A stretch of DNA of 64,000 nucleotides from an uncultured SAR86 cluster bacterium (GTDB lineage: Bacteria > Pseudomonadota > Gammaproteobacteria > Magnimaribacterales > Magnimaribacteraceae). Positions 26,389-34,430 of this stretch are shown here, in pieces (position 1 is the stretch's first letter; each line of letters begins with the position of its first letter). Under the pieces are notes generated by a model. It ran no database searches. It was not told where the DNA came from and saw only the letters and a list, made by a program, of their open reading frames with translations. Position numbers and translations under genes: made by a program. Location of the stretch: assembly GCA_902574355.1 (NCBI GenBank), contig CACGNN010000001.1, forward strand, positions 235,165 to 299,164, in the 5' to 3' direction.

Positions 26389-26883
26389 TTGAAAAATTCA
26401 ATCACATTAATAGGAATGGCCGGTGCAGGTAAGACGACCGTAGGCAAGGCTTTATCCCTTGAGCTTGGTTATGAATTTCTAGACACAGATAAAATGATAG
26501 AAACCTCATATGGAAAATCTAAGGATATTATTGATTCTGAAGGTAAAGATAGATTTAGGGTTATAGAGGAAGAAGTTCTGCTTTCAATAAACTTTAAGAA
26601 TACTTTACTAGCTACTGGAGGTAGTGCAGTTTTTTCTCCTTTGGCTATGGAGTACTTAAGAGATAATTCTGATGTCATGTATTTAGAAGTTAGCTTTGAA
26701 AATATTTCTGAGAGAGTTTTGGATTTTAAAGAAAGAGGTTTTATAAAAGAATCACATCAATCAGTTGAAGAAGCTTATATGGAAAGATTAGCCTTATATG
26801 AAAAATATGCTGATTATTCCGTAACTAATAACGGTTCAATACAAGACTGCATTAAAAAGATTTTGTCTTTGTTAGACTTGTAG
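26389..26883 (+). CDS. Shikimate kinase-like protein, TTG start
   Basis: 164-aa P-loop kinase. [14 protein letters not shown] is the Walker [20 protein letters not shown] and ATGGSAVF correspond to the shikimate-binding Asp, Arg and GGG (the third Gly is Ser here). [11 protein letters not shown] holds the lid-region Arg. The start is TTG at 26389, only 23 bases after the tRNA-Ala 3' end and without a Shine-Dalgarno site, so translation probably begins on a tRNA-processed message. The usual aroK-aroB partner is absent, so it may be a paralogue. Confidence 0.78.
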   Translation: MKNSITLIGMAGAGKTTVGKALSLELGYEFLDTDKMIETSYGKSKDIIDSEGKDRFRVIEEEVLLSINFKNTLLATGGSAVFSPLAMEYLRDNSDVMYLEVSFENISERVLDFKERGFIKESHQSVEEAYMERLALYEKYADYSVTNNGSIQDCIKKILSLLDL

Positions 26884-26962
26884 AAAATTTGAATCTTTCT
26901 GAAGCACTTCTCAATACCTTTATTGGTATACTTAATTTGTTTAAATTTTTGGAGCAAATAAG

Positions 26963-27778
26963 ATGAGTAAAGGTTCGTACACTTTAAATTATTGGAATGT
27001 GCCTGGTCGTGGAGAGAGCATAAGAGTAATTTTAGCCCTTGGCGGAATCAATTTTGAAAATAATTTTGTTCCTTTGCCTTTACCTTTAGAAAATCCTGAG
27101 AATCAAAATCCTCCCCCTTTTGATGACGGTACTTGGGGTGAACTCAAACCACAAACTCCTTGGGGAACACTGCCAACTTTACTCTTGCCCTCAGGTGAAA
27201 TTATTGGTCAACAAAGAGCAATTCTTAGATATCTAGGTAAATTGATAAAGTTTGAAGGCAATTACCTTTATCCAGAAGAGCCCGAAGCTTCGGCAAGAGT
27301 GGATGGATTTATGGATATGATGGAAGACATCTGGCCTATTTTGATTGGTCTAAATGGAACAGATTCTATGGAAACGGCGCCCTTGTACTCAACAATGTTA
27401 GGTCAAGGTACTTTAGATGACTTTCTAAATCCTAGAATGGAAAAAGGAAGTGGGGAACTCGCAACTCTATTTGATTTTTTAGAAAATGCCATTAGCGATG
27501 AAGGTCCATTCTTACTAGGCTCTAATCCTTCGTGTGCGGATGTTCTTCTTTTTGCCGCTATCTCGTGGTGGGGCGCAGCAGTTTTTCCAAGTATGGATAA
27601 AATATTAGAGGGCAGGCCAAAAATAGAGAAATCTATTAGAGCAGTAGGAACTATAGGGGCAATTTCTGATTACTACAGCAGTTTAAAATCTAGCAGAGAT
27701 TCTATGCCTATAGTGGGTTCAACTAATTATGCTAGTTATTACAAGAATTATCATTTGTTGTGCGGATTAAATGAATAG
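26963..27778 (+). CDS. Glutathione S-transferase family protein
   Basis: 271 aa, with a thioredoxin-like N-terminal domain beginning YTLNYWNVPGRGESIRVILA, the sigma/mu/alpha-type pattern with Tyr as the thiol-activating residue. TPWGTLPTLLLPSGEIIGQQ supplies the cis-Pro and the Glu/Gln-Ser-type gamma-Glu contact (here GQQ). The helical C-terminal domain contains LLGSNPSCADVLLFAAISW, the N-capping motif of GSTs. The insertion at 40-60 is Pro/Asn-rich. Cytosolic; substrate unknown. Confidence 0.85.
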   Translation: MSKGSYTLNYWNVPGRGESIRVILALGGINFENNFVPLPLPLENPENQNPPPFDDGTWGELKPQTPWGTLPTLLLPSGEIIGQQRAILRYLGKLIKFEGNYLYPEEPEASARVDGFMDMMEDIWPILIGLNGTDSMETAPLYSTMLGQGTLDDFLNPRMEKGSGELATLFDFLENAISDEGPFLLGSNPSCADVLLFAAISWWGAAVFPSMDKILEGRPKIEKSIRAVGTIGAISDYYSSLKSSRDSMPIVGSTNYASYYKNYHLLCGLNE

Positions 27779-27789
27779 TCCATATTAAA

Positions 27790-28857
27790 ATGAAATTATC
27801 AGTAATACTCATTTCAATCCTTTTCTTTGGCATTGTAAGTACTGAAGAACCTGGCTATGTTTTTGGCTGGACACACTTAGCTGACCCAGATCTGCAAGCG
27901 CCAATAGGAGGATCAACCACAGGTCCTGAGATCGAGATAGATGAAAATCCTAACCCTTATTGGCTTGAACTTCAAAGTCCAGGCCTGTCAAAATATGAAA
28001 AGGATAGGTTGGCCATTCTTGCCATGCAGGGACGGTATAAAGCAAATTTTGATTTTATGGAAACGATGGGTTTCTTTGAAACTTACTCACCTTCAAGACC
28101 GTATCAATCTTGGGGAACAGAATTCGTGAAAGTCATTGAAGATAGAGAAGATTTCATCAGCCTTCAACACATCATGGTGATGTTTTTTGAACAAGATGAC
28201 GGTTCTATTTCTGATCCAATCGTGGTGAAACATTGGAGACAGGACTGGCATTATGAAGATAAAACTATAAATGTTTATGTAGGAGATAATATTTGGAAAA
28301 AACAAACTCTTTCAGACAAGGAAATTCAGGGTAAATGGTCTCAGTCTGTTTATCAGGTCGATGACTCTCCTAGATATCAAGGATATGGAGAATGGAAACA
28401 TTATAAAAATACCTCTAGTTGGGTTAGTGAAGAAACAAACAGACCTCTGCCAAGGAGAGAAACTACCATTAGAGAAGACTATGATTTACTTTCAGGTACT
28501 AATCTCCACACTATTACTCCTTCTGGATGGGTTCACGAGCAGAATAATTCAAAGGTTTTATTAAATGGCAAAGTACTTGCTAAAGAAATAGGTCTTGCCA
28601 GATATCAAATGGTAAGCGATTTTGATTGGAGTGCTGGAGAGGAATACTGGGACAAAACAAAGCTTTTTTGGCTTGAGGTTCGAAACTACTGGAAGAAGAC
28701 TTTAGAAAAATCTGATCAGGTACAAGTTCTAAAGGCAAATCAAGAAAAACCTCTATTTGCTGAGTTATTTGGGCTCGCAGATTCATATGCGAAAGGAAAT
28801 TTAGAGTCCATCAATGAAGTTGCTCCAGTGATCTCAAAATATGTTGAAGAAATTTGA
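27790..28857 (+). CDS. DUF6607 family exported protein
   Basis: 355 aa. A short signal peptide (about 1-17) is followed by a conserved, aromatic-rich domain. Recognisable blocks are FDFMETMGFF, PSRPYQSWGTEFV, ISLQHIMVMFF and VVKHWRQDWHYED, as in proteins annotated DUF6607 in marine gammaproteobacteria and Bacteroidetes. Alternating aromatic and polar residues suggest a beta-barrel or lipocalin-like sheet. No biochemical function is known. It ends four bases from the convergent aminotransferase gene. Confidence 0.7.
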   Translation: MKLSVILISILFFGIVSTEEPGYVFGWTHLADPDLQAPIGGSTTGPEIEIDENPNPYWLELQSPGLSKYEKDRLAILAMQGRYKANFDFMETMGFFETYSPSRPYQSWGTEFVKVIEDREDFISLQHIMVMFFEQDDGSISDPIVVKHWRQDWHYEDKTINVYVGDNIWKKQTLSDKEIQGKWSQSVYQVDDSPRYQGYGEWKHYKNTSSWVSEETNRPLPRRETTIREDYDLLSGTNLHTITPSGWVHEQNNSKVLLNGKVLAKEIGLARYQMVSDFDWSAGEEYWDKTKLFWLEVRNYWKKTLEKSDQVQVLKANQEKPLFAELFGLADSYAKGNLESINEVAPVISKYVEEI

Positions 28858-28861
28858 AAAT

Positions 28862-30187
28862 CTAGATGGTGTTGTGATTTTCTACGGCAAAATTAACCGA
28901 TTGTTTTAGCACTTCTACCATTAAATCAATTTCTTGATCTCCAATAATAAATGCTGGGCCTAGACAAATGATATCTCGATATTGGCCAGTACCTCCTGGG
29001 TACAAAAAGACGCCTTCCTCCAGACCTTTTTGCATGACTTTGCTGGTAATTTTCTTAGATTCATCAAATGGTTTTAGGTTAGATTTATCCTCAACAATTT
29101 CGATCCCTATAAGAAGTCCTTTTCCTCTTATCTCGGCTATATTTGGATGTTGTCCTACTTCAGAATTGAGTTTTTGTAGTAACTTTTCACCAAGAGGCTG
29201 AACTCTCTCACATAATTTTTCCTCTCTAAGGGTCTTTAGGACTTCAGCGGAAGCTGCGCATGATTGAGGTAGTGCTGCAAATGTATGAAACATAACCTCA
29301 TACCCTGCTGATTGAATAGAGTCAGCTATCACTTCAGTGCTGTAGGTTCCACCAATAGCTGCATATCCTCCACCCATTCCTTTGCCTGCCACAAGGATAT
29401 CTGGTTGAGTGTTGTAAAGATTGCTAGCGAAGTCTATTCCAACTCTACCAAAGCCTGTCATAACCTCATCAGCAATTAGCAAAATATCATTTTCCTTAAG
29501 TATTTTCTCAGCTTCTTCCCAATATCCGTCTGGAGGAGTAATTGCTCCGCCGCTAGATCCATTTATAGGTTCCATTAAAAGGGCGGCTATATTTTTTGGA
29601 TCTAATCTCTTAATCGTATCTCTCAGATTATCTAAATAATAATCTTTTGAGTCAGGATGAAAACTACCTAAAGGACATCTAAGTGGGTAAGGCGTTTCTA
29701 TTGTGGTAGGCGAAGGGACATAACTTTCCAGTCCTCTTTTTCGAGCTTGATGACCCGAAATACCTGACATATTTAATGTAGTACCGTGATAAGAGAGACT
29801 TCTTGTAAGAATGATATTCTTTTCGGGCTTACCTCTGCTCGCTTGATATTGTATAGCCAGTTTAACTGCAGATTCATTTGCTTCCGATCCACCTGACGAG
29901 AGATGTATTCTAGTTAAATGTGGTGGAAGCCAGTGATTCCTCAACTCGTCTAGTAAAGCTTCTCTTTCAGGAGTAAGAAAAGGAGGGAGTATATAAGAAT
30001 TATTTATTACTGCTTTTGAAATAGCCTCAGCGACTTCTTCCCTTCCATATCCGATATTATTGACTATCGCTCCGCCGGCTGCATCCAGAATTTTTCTTCC
30101 GTCTTTAGTATATAAGTATGCTCCCTTAGAACTTTCAAATTCTGTTCCCCATGTTTGTTTAAGGAAGGGCCATTTTATCTGTTCCAT
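28862..30187 (-). CDS. Class III aminotransferase (PLP-dependent)
   Basis: 441 aa. The signature LLIADEVMTGFGRVG contains the PLP-ring Asp, and VAGKGMGGGYAAIGG holds the Schiff-base Lys. SSGGSEANESAVKLA and YHGTTLNMSG bind the phosphate and cofactor. The group includes omega-amino acid:pyruvate and 4-aminobutyrate transaminases; substrate not defined. ATG at 30187 is chosen over the TTG one codon earlier because AAGGTGG lies four bases upstream. It is nine bases downstream of the Nramp-like transporter gene on the same strand, suggesting the transported solute and the amino substrate may be linked. Confidence 0.88.
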   Translation of the reverse strand: MEQIKWPFLKQTWGTEFESSKGAYLYTKDGRKILDAAGGAIVNNIGYGREEVAEAISKAVINNSYILPPFLTPEREALLDELRNHWLPPHLTRIHLSSGGSEANESAVKLAIQYQASRGKPEKNIILTRSLSYHGTTLNMSGISGHQARKRGLESYVPSPTTIETPYPLRCPLGSFHPDSKDYYLDNLRDTIKRLDPKNIAALLMEPINGSSGGAITPPDGYWEEAEKILKENDILLIADEVMTGFGRVGIDFASNLYNTQPDILVAGKGMGGGYAAIGGTYSTEVIADSIQSAGYEVMFHTFAALPQSCAASAEVLKTLREEKLCERVQPLGEKLLQKLNSEVGQHPNIAEIRGKGLLIGIEIVEDKSNLKPFDESKKITSKVMQKGLEEGVFLYPGGTGQYRDIICLGPAFIIGDQEIDLMVEVLKQSVNFAVENHNTI

Positions 30188-30196
30188 CAATCCACC

Positions 30197-31531
30197 TTAG
30201 AACGCTAAAAGTATGTCGTCTATGATTAAAACTGCCATACTCAATTGTAATACTAAACTTGCCCATAAAATAAATTTAGTTGTAAATCTGGGTTGTAACT
30301 CTGGCTCAAGCTTATTGACTAAATAAAGCGCCCCTATATTAACTATTGGTAACCCCATGGCGGCCCATATGCCTGCTATGAGAAGTAAGGTGAAGGGATT
30401 TGGTAAAACAAAATAGAATAAACCTGATAGAAATGGGATAAGGAAAGCTATCAGCTTGATTAACTTTTTTCTTGTATTTGCTTGCTCTTTTACTAGACCC
30501 ATAGAAATTAAATAGTCAGATATGGTCCTTGTGAATGCAGCTGTTCCTGATAAGAGGGTAGAGAACAAAACAAAGAATGCCAGAATGATAAAAAGCCATT
30601 TAGCCCAACCGCCCAACACGAGAGAGAACATATTTTGAAGCGAACTTATAACATCTATATCCCAAAAAGAGCTTGTTGCTAAAGCTTGTTGTAATTCAGG
30701 GATGTTGTAAAGAACGCCTGCGCCTAAAAAGAAAAAGGGCAGTGTTCCAAGAGTAATAAAAAAGACCGTTACCCAAACATCAGTTTGCATGGTCTTTATC
30801 CAATGTTTTGTTTCCTCAACATTATTTCCACTATTTTCTGCATAGCCTTTTTCTAAACACCAATACGTATAAGCCATTATTTCTCCATAGCTTATTCCGG
30901 TAAAACCAAAAACAGCTAGAGCTAGAGGTAAGTAACCTGATGGAAAAGAAAAGCTAAGACCAGAAGAGACTTGCGCAGCACTGACTTGATAATCAGTAGA
31001 TTGCATTGCAATTGCGATAATCATGGTCATGAAGGAGAAGAATAATACCATCACAAGCAAGGTCTTCTCTAAGCTTTTATAGGACCCAAAATACAACAAT
31101 ATCCAAGTAACTAAACAAGAGATTACAACCCATATCTCTACTGTCAGAAAGGGAAACATTGTATTGCCAGCTTCTGCCACAGCACCTGCTAATCCGCCCA
31201 TACCCGCAATTGAAGGTATGACTCCAATGAACATGAACCAGACTAACCAGGATGTAGTTTTTCCCTGGATGGTTGTCTTGAAGCCAGGCATATCGGCAAA
31301 AGCTTCTAAAAATGTTTTTTTCGTAACAACTATATATCGAGCTATTTCAGCTTGGATGATAGGTTTACTCCACATGCTTAATAGCAACCACCATAAAAGC
31401 ATGAACCCTGCGGCTGCTCCCAGTAAGGGTGTCATCACTATCGATCCACTGCCTACAACACTCCCAGTGACAACCACACTAGGGCCAATAAATTTTAATC
31501 TTTCAAAAAAGGTTTTAGGTGCTTCTTGCAT
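30197..31531 (-). CDS. Nramp-family-like membrane transporter
   Basis: 444 aa with about 11 hydrophobic helices. The first helix pair (VVVTGSVVGSGSIVMTPLLGAAA then SKPIIQAEIARYIVVT) follows the Nramp fold layout. However, the metal-binding DPGN of TM1 and MPH of TM6 are missing; TM6 reads GFTGISYGEIMAY. It therefore may not carry divalent metals. Related divergent Nramp proteins exist in marine bacteria with unknown solute. Co-transcription with the class III aminotransferase hints at an amine or amino-acid substrate; this is inference. Confidence 0.72.
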   Translation of the reverse strand: MQEAPKTFFERLKFIGPSVVVTGSVVGSGSIVMTPLLGAAAGFMLLWWLLLSMWSKPIIQAEIARYIVVTKKTFLEAFADMPGFKTTIQGKTTSWLVWFMFIGVIPSIAGMGGLAGAVAEAGNTMFPFLTVEIWVVISCLVTWILLYFGSYKSLEKTLLVMVLFFSFMTMIIAIAMQSTDYQVSAAQVSSGLSFSFPSGYLPLALAVFGFTGISYGEIMAYTYWCLEKGYAENSGNNVEETKHWIKTMQTDVWVTVFFITLGTLPFFFLGAGVLYNIPELQQALATSSFWDIDVISSLQNMFSLVLGGWAKWLFIILAFFVLFSTLLSGTAAFTRTISDYLISMGLVKEQANTRKKLIKLIAFLIPFLSGLFYFVLPNPFTLLLIAGIWAAMGLPIVNIGALYLVNKLEPELQPRFTTKFILWASLVLQLSMAVLIIDDILLAF

Positions 31532-31597
31532 TCTTGTATAGATTTTCTCACTAAATATGGAACAATTCCTTAATTCTTTTCAGAAAAATTAATACCA

Positions 31598-32437
31598 ATG
31601 AAATTTAAAGTTAGTTCAGGCCTAAATATTGAAGCAACTGCCCTAGGTAATCCTGACGATCCTCTTGTAATTTTGCTTCATGGAGGCGGTCAAACAAGAC
31701 ATGCATGGGGTGGTACAGCTGAAAAATTATCACGAGCAGGATTCTATGCTGTAGCTATTGACTTAAGAGGTCATGGAGATAGTGATTGGAGCCACGAAGG
31801 AGATTATGCAATTGAGAGCTATAAAGAAGATCTGATAAGTATTATCCATCAATTAGGCAAGTCTGCCTCCTTGATCGGTGCATCTCTAGGCGGGATGGTT
31901 TCTTTGTGCACCGCAGGTGATAAAGAATGTAGAGATCTATGTAATGCTCTGGTAATGGTTGATATTGGGATTTATCCAAATGAAGATGGATCAAATGAAA
32001 TTCTTAACTTTATGAGTTCAGGTTCTAAAGGTTTTAGTTCATTAGAAGAAGCATCTGATTCAATAGCTTCTTATCTCCCGCATCGAGAAAAACCTAAAGA
32101 TATCTCAGGTTTAAAAAAGAATCTAAGATTGAAAGAAGATGGAAGATATTATTGGCATTGGGATCCCAGATTCATAGAATCTAGAACAAGCAACAAAAGT
32201 GATTATAAATTAAGACAGAAAATATATGCTGAATCAGTCAATATTCCCACTTTGCTTATTAAGGGAGCTTTAAGTAACGTTGTAACTCAGGATGAGGTCG
32301 ATGATTTCTTGGAAACTATAGATCATGCTGATTTCATTGAGATAGATCATGCTGCTCACATGATAGCTGGAGATAGAAATGATATTTTTGCTAATGCTGC
32401 TATTTCATTTCTACAAAAGACCTTAAATTCAGAGTAA
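31598..32437 (+). CDS. Alpha/beta-fold hydrolase
   Basis: 279 aa. LLHGGGQTRHAWGG is the oxyanion block, AIDLRGHGDSDWS the following strand-turn, GASLGGMVSL the nucleophile and EIDHAAHMIAGD the catalytic His. This is the layout of epoxide hydrolase/haloperoxidase-type lipases; the acid residue is probably the Asp after strand 6. No signal peptide. 30 bases separate it from coaE on the same strand. Substrate unknown. Confidence 0.85.
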   Translation: MKFKVSSGLNIEATALGNPDDPLVILLHGGGQTRHAWGGTAEKLSRAGFYAVAIDLRGHGDSDWSHEGDYAIESYKEDLISIIHQLGKSASLIGASLGGMVSLCTAGDKECRDLCNALVMVDIGIYPNEDGSNEILNFMSSGSKGFSSLEEASDSIASYLPHREKPKDISGLKKNLRLKEDGRYYWHWDPRFIESRTSNKSDYKLRQKIYAESVNIPTLLIKGALSNVVTQDEVDDFLETIDHADFIEIDHAAHMIAGDRNDIFANAAISFLQKTLNSE

Positions 32438-32467
32438 TTTAGAGAACCTTTTGATAATATCAATCAC

Positions 32468-33055
32468 ATGATAGTTGGTTTAACTGGTGGAATAGGAAGC
32501 GGTAAGACTGCAGTTTCAGACTGCTTTGAAGAGCTAGGGATAGTTATAGTAGATGCTGATTTAGCTTCAAGAGTAGTAGTCGAAAAAGGTAAACCATGCT
32601 TAGAACAAATATCTGAACGCTTCGGTCAAGATATCCTAAATGAAGCAGGGGAGTTAGATAGAGCAAAATTGAGAGAAATAATCTTTAACTCTGATGAAGA
32701 GAAAGATTGGCTAGAATCTTTATTGCATCCAGCCATAGCAAGACAAATACAAGACGAACTCAAAGCTTCAACAAGCCCTTATTCTATTTTAGTTTCACCC
32801 CTTTTACTTGAGACAGGTCAAAAAGATTATTGCGATAAAGTTTTAGTGGTAGATGTTCCTGTCGAAACTCAGGTTGAAAGAACTTTGAAAAGAGATGGCG
32901 TATCTGAAGAGCAAGTTCATTCTATTATCAAAGCTCAGATTTCTCGACAAAAGAGATTGGAGCATGCAGATGAAGTTATCATCAATGATAATACTCTCGA
33001 GGCTTTGCAATTAGCCGTGAAAAAACTTCATCAACAATTTATTGCTGAACTATGA
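32468..33055 (+). CDS. coaE: Dephospho-CoA kinase
   Basis: Last step of coenzyme A synthesis, phosphorylating dephospho-CoA. Walker A GLTGGIGSGKT at 4-14, then VDADLASR (substrate Asp), HPAIARQI and the lid segment RDGVSEEQVHSIIKAQ with R-x2-R-type KRLEHADEVI. 195 aa, typical. In related bacteria the order is pilD-coaE-yacG; here pilD is absent and an alpha/beta hydrolase precedes. It overlaps yacG by four bases (ATGA). Confidence 0.93.
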   Translation: MIVGLTGGIGSGKTAVSDCFEELGIVIVDADLASRVVVEKGKPCLEQISERFGQDILNEAGELDRAKLREIIFNSDEEKDWLESLLHPAIARQIQDELKASTSPYSILVSPLLLETGQKDYCDKVLVVDVPVETQVERTLKRDGVSEEQVHSIIKAQISRQKRLEHADEVIINDNTLEALQLAVKKLHQQFIAEL

Positions 33056-33234
33056 AATATGTCAAATGCCCAGAATGTGGACAGCAAGCAGAATATTCTG
33101 ATAAAAATGAGCATAGACCTTTTTGCAGCCGGCGCTGCCAACTTCTTGATTTAGGAGCTTGGGCAAGTGAAGATAGAAAGATAGCAGGAGAAAAAATTTT
33201 TGAACCAGAAGAAGATTTTGAAACGCGTCATTAA
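33052..33234 (+). CDS. yacG: DNA gyrase inhibitor / zinc-binding protein YacG
   Basis: 60 aa. Four cysteines in CPEC (6 and 9) and CSRRC (25 and 29) bind one zinc; ..FCSRRCQLLDLGAWASEDRKI is the family core. In E. coli YacG binds GyrB and blocks DNA binding. The C-terminal acidic tail is present. It overlaps coaE by four bases and the convergent argJ by four bases. Confidence 0.92.
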   Translation: MKYVKCPECGQQAEYSDKNEHRPFCSRRCQLLDLGAWASEDRKIAGEKIFEPEEDFETRH

Positions 33235-34430
33235 CTCCTGTAATCGCTATTGATTAGAACATAATCTTCAGATAAGTCAGAAGTCATCACCTCAAAGTTC
33301 TTTTTACCCAATCCGAGACTCACTTCGATTAGAATTTCTTTTTTTTTCATTTCCTTTGATGCGCGTTTTTCTGAATATTTAGAATCAATATAGCCCTGTT
33401 TAACCAGTGGTTGTCCATTTAATTGAATCTTAACTTTATCGATTCTATCAATATTTTTATTTCTACCAATTGCGGAAAGTATTCTTCCCCAATTAGCATC
33501 ACTCCCAAACATAGCTGTCTTAACTAGAGGTGATTCAGCTATTGTGAACGCTACAGATTTAGCTTGATCAGTATTCTTGGCTTTATCTACCTTGATTTTA
33601 ATTTTTTTTGTAGCGCCTTCTGCATCTTCTACGAGTAGTTCAGCAAGATCTTTAAAAATTTCTGTAATTGCATTAGAAAGTCTTTTTTCTTCAAGAGAAC
33701 CGGCTTTTATACTTTTTTCTTTATTACCATTTGCAACCAATAAAGAAGAATCATTTGGAGAAGTATCGCCATCAACAGTAATAGCTTCAAAACTAACTTT
33801 GAGAGCATTAGCATGGATATTGTTTAGAGACTTTTGAGTTAATTTTGCATCTATGAATACAAAACTCAGCAATGTAGCAAAGTCCGGTCTGATCATTCCT
33901 GAACCTTTCGCAAATCCAGTTATAAAATAAGAAGTCTTGCCAACTTTGACTTCTTTAGAAATTATCTTCGGCTTTGTGTCAGTAGTTAAAATGGCCTCAG
34001 CAGCTTTTTTCCATTTATTCTCACTTAAACCTTTTGATGCTTCTCTAAAGGCACTTAGATAATTTTCTGTAGCTAATGGTTCACCGATGACACCAGTTGA
34101 AAAGGGTATAACGTTTTCTTGACTAATTTTAAAATCTAGTGCGATCTCTTTACAGTATTTTCTAACATCCTTTAAACCTTTTGGCCCAGTTGCAGCATTT
34201 GCATTTCCAGCATTAATCAATAAAACCTTTTTGGCTTTTTTAGAATTAGATAAATTTTCAATTGCTAATTTAACTGGCGCAGCTTTTAGTTTATTGGAGG
34301 TAAATTTTCCGCTAAGTATTGATTCTTGAGGAATGGTAACTAGCAGGCTATCTTCTTTTCTCCCATATCGCGTATTACTTGAAGCTGTGCCAAGGCTTAT
34401 ACCTTGAATCTTATATATTCTTTTTGGCAT
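33231..34430 (-). CDS. argJ: Arginine biosynthesis bifunctional protein ArgJ
   Basis: Ornithine/glutamate N-acetyltransferase: recycles the acetyl group from N-acetylornithine to glutamate. The precursor cleaves itself at the conserved (A)T motif, here in GSGMIRPDFATLLSF, freeing the nucleophile Thr. TVDGDTSPNDS and NWGRILSAIG mark the beta chain. 399 aa is typical. Its ATG shares one base with the secA stop (TAATG), so translation is probably coupled. The lpxC-secA-argJ order matches pseudomonads. Confidence 0.93.
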   Translation of the reverse strand: MPKRIYKIQGISLGTASSNTRYGRKEDSLLVTIPQESILSGKFTSNKLKAAPVKLAIENLSNSKKAKKVLLINAGNANAATGPKGLKDVRKYCKEIALDFKISQENVIPFSTGVIGEPLATENYLSAFREASKGLSENKWKKAAEAILTTDTKPKIISKEVKVGKTSYFITGFAKGSGMIRPDFATLLSFVFIDAKLTQKSLNNIHANALKVSFEAITVDGDTSPNDSSLLVANGNKEKSIKAGSLEEKRLSNAITEIFKDLAELLVEDAEGATKKIKIKVDKAKNTDQAKSVAFTIAESPLVKTAMFGSDANWGRILSAIGRNKNIDRIDKVKIQLNGQPLVKQGYIDSKYSEKRASKEMKKKEILIEVSLGLGKKNFEVMTSDLSEDYVLINSDYRS

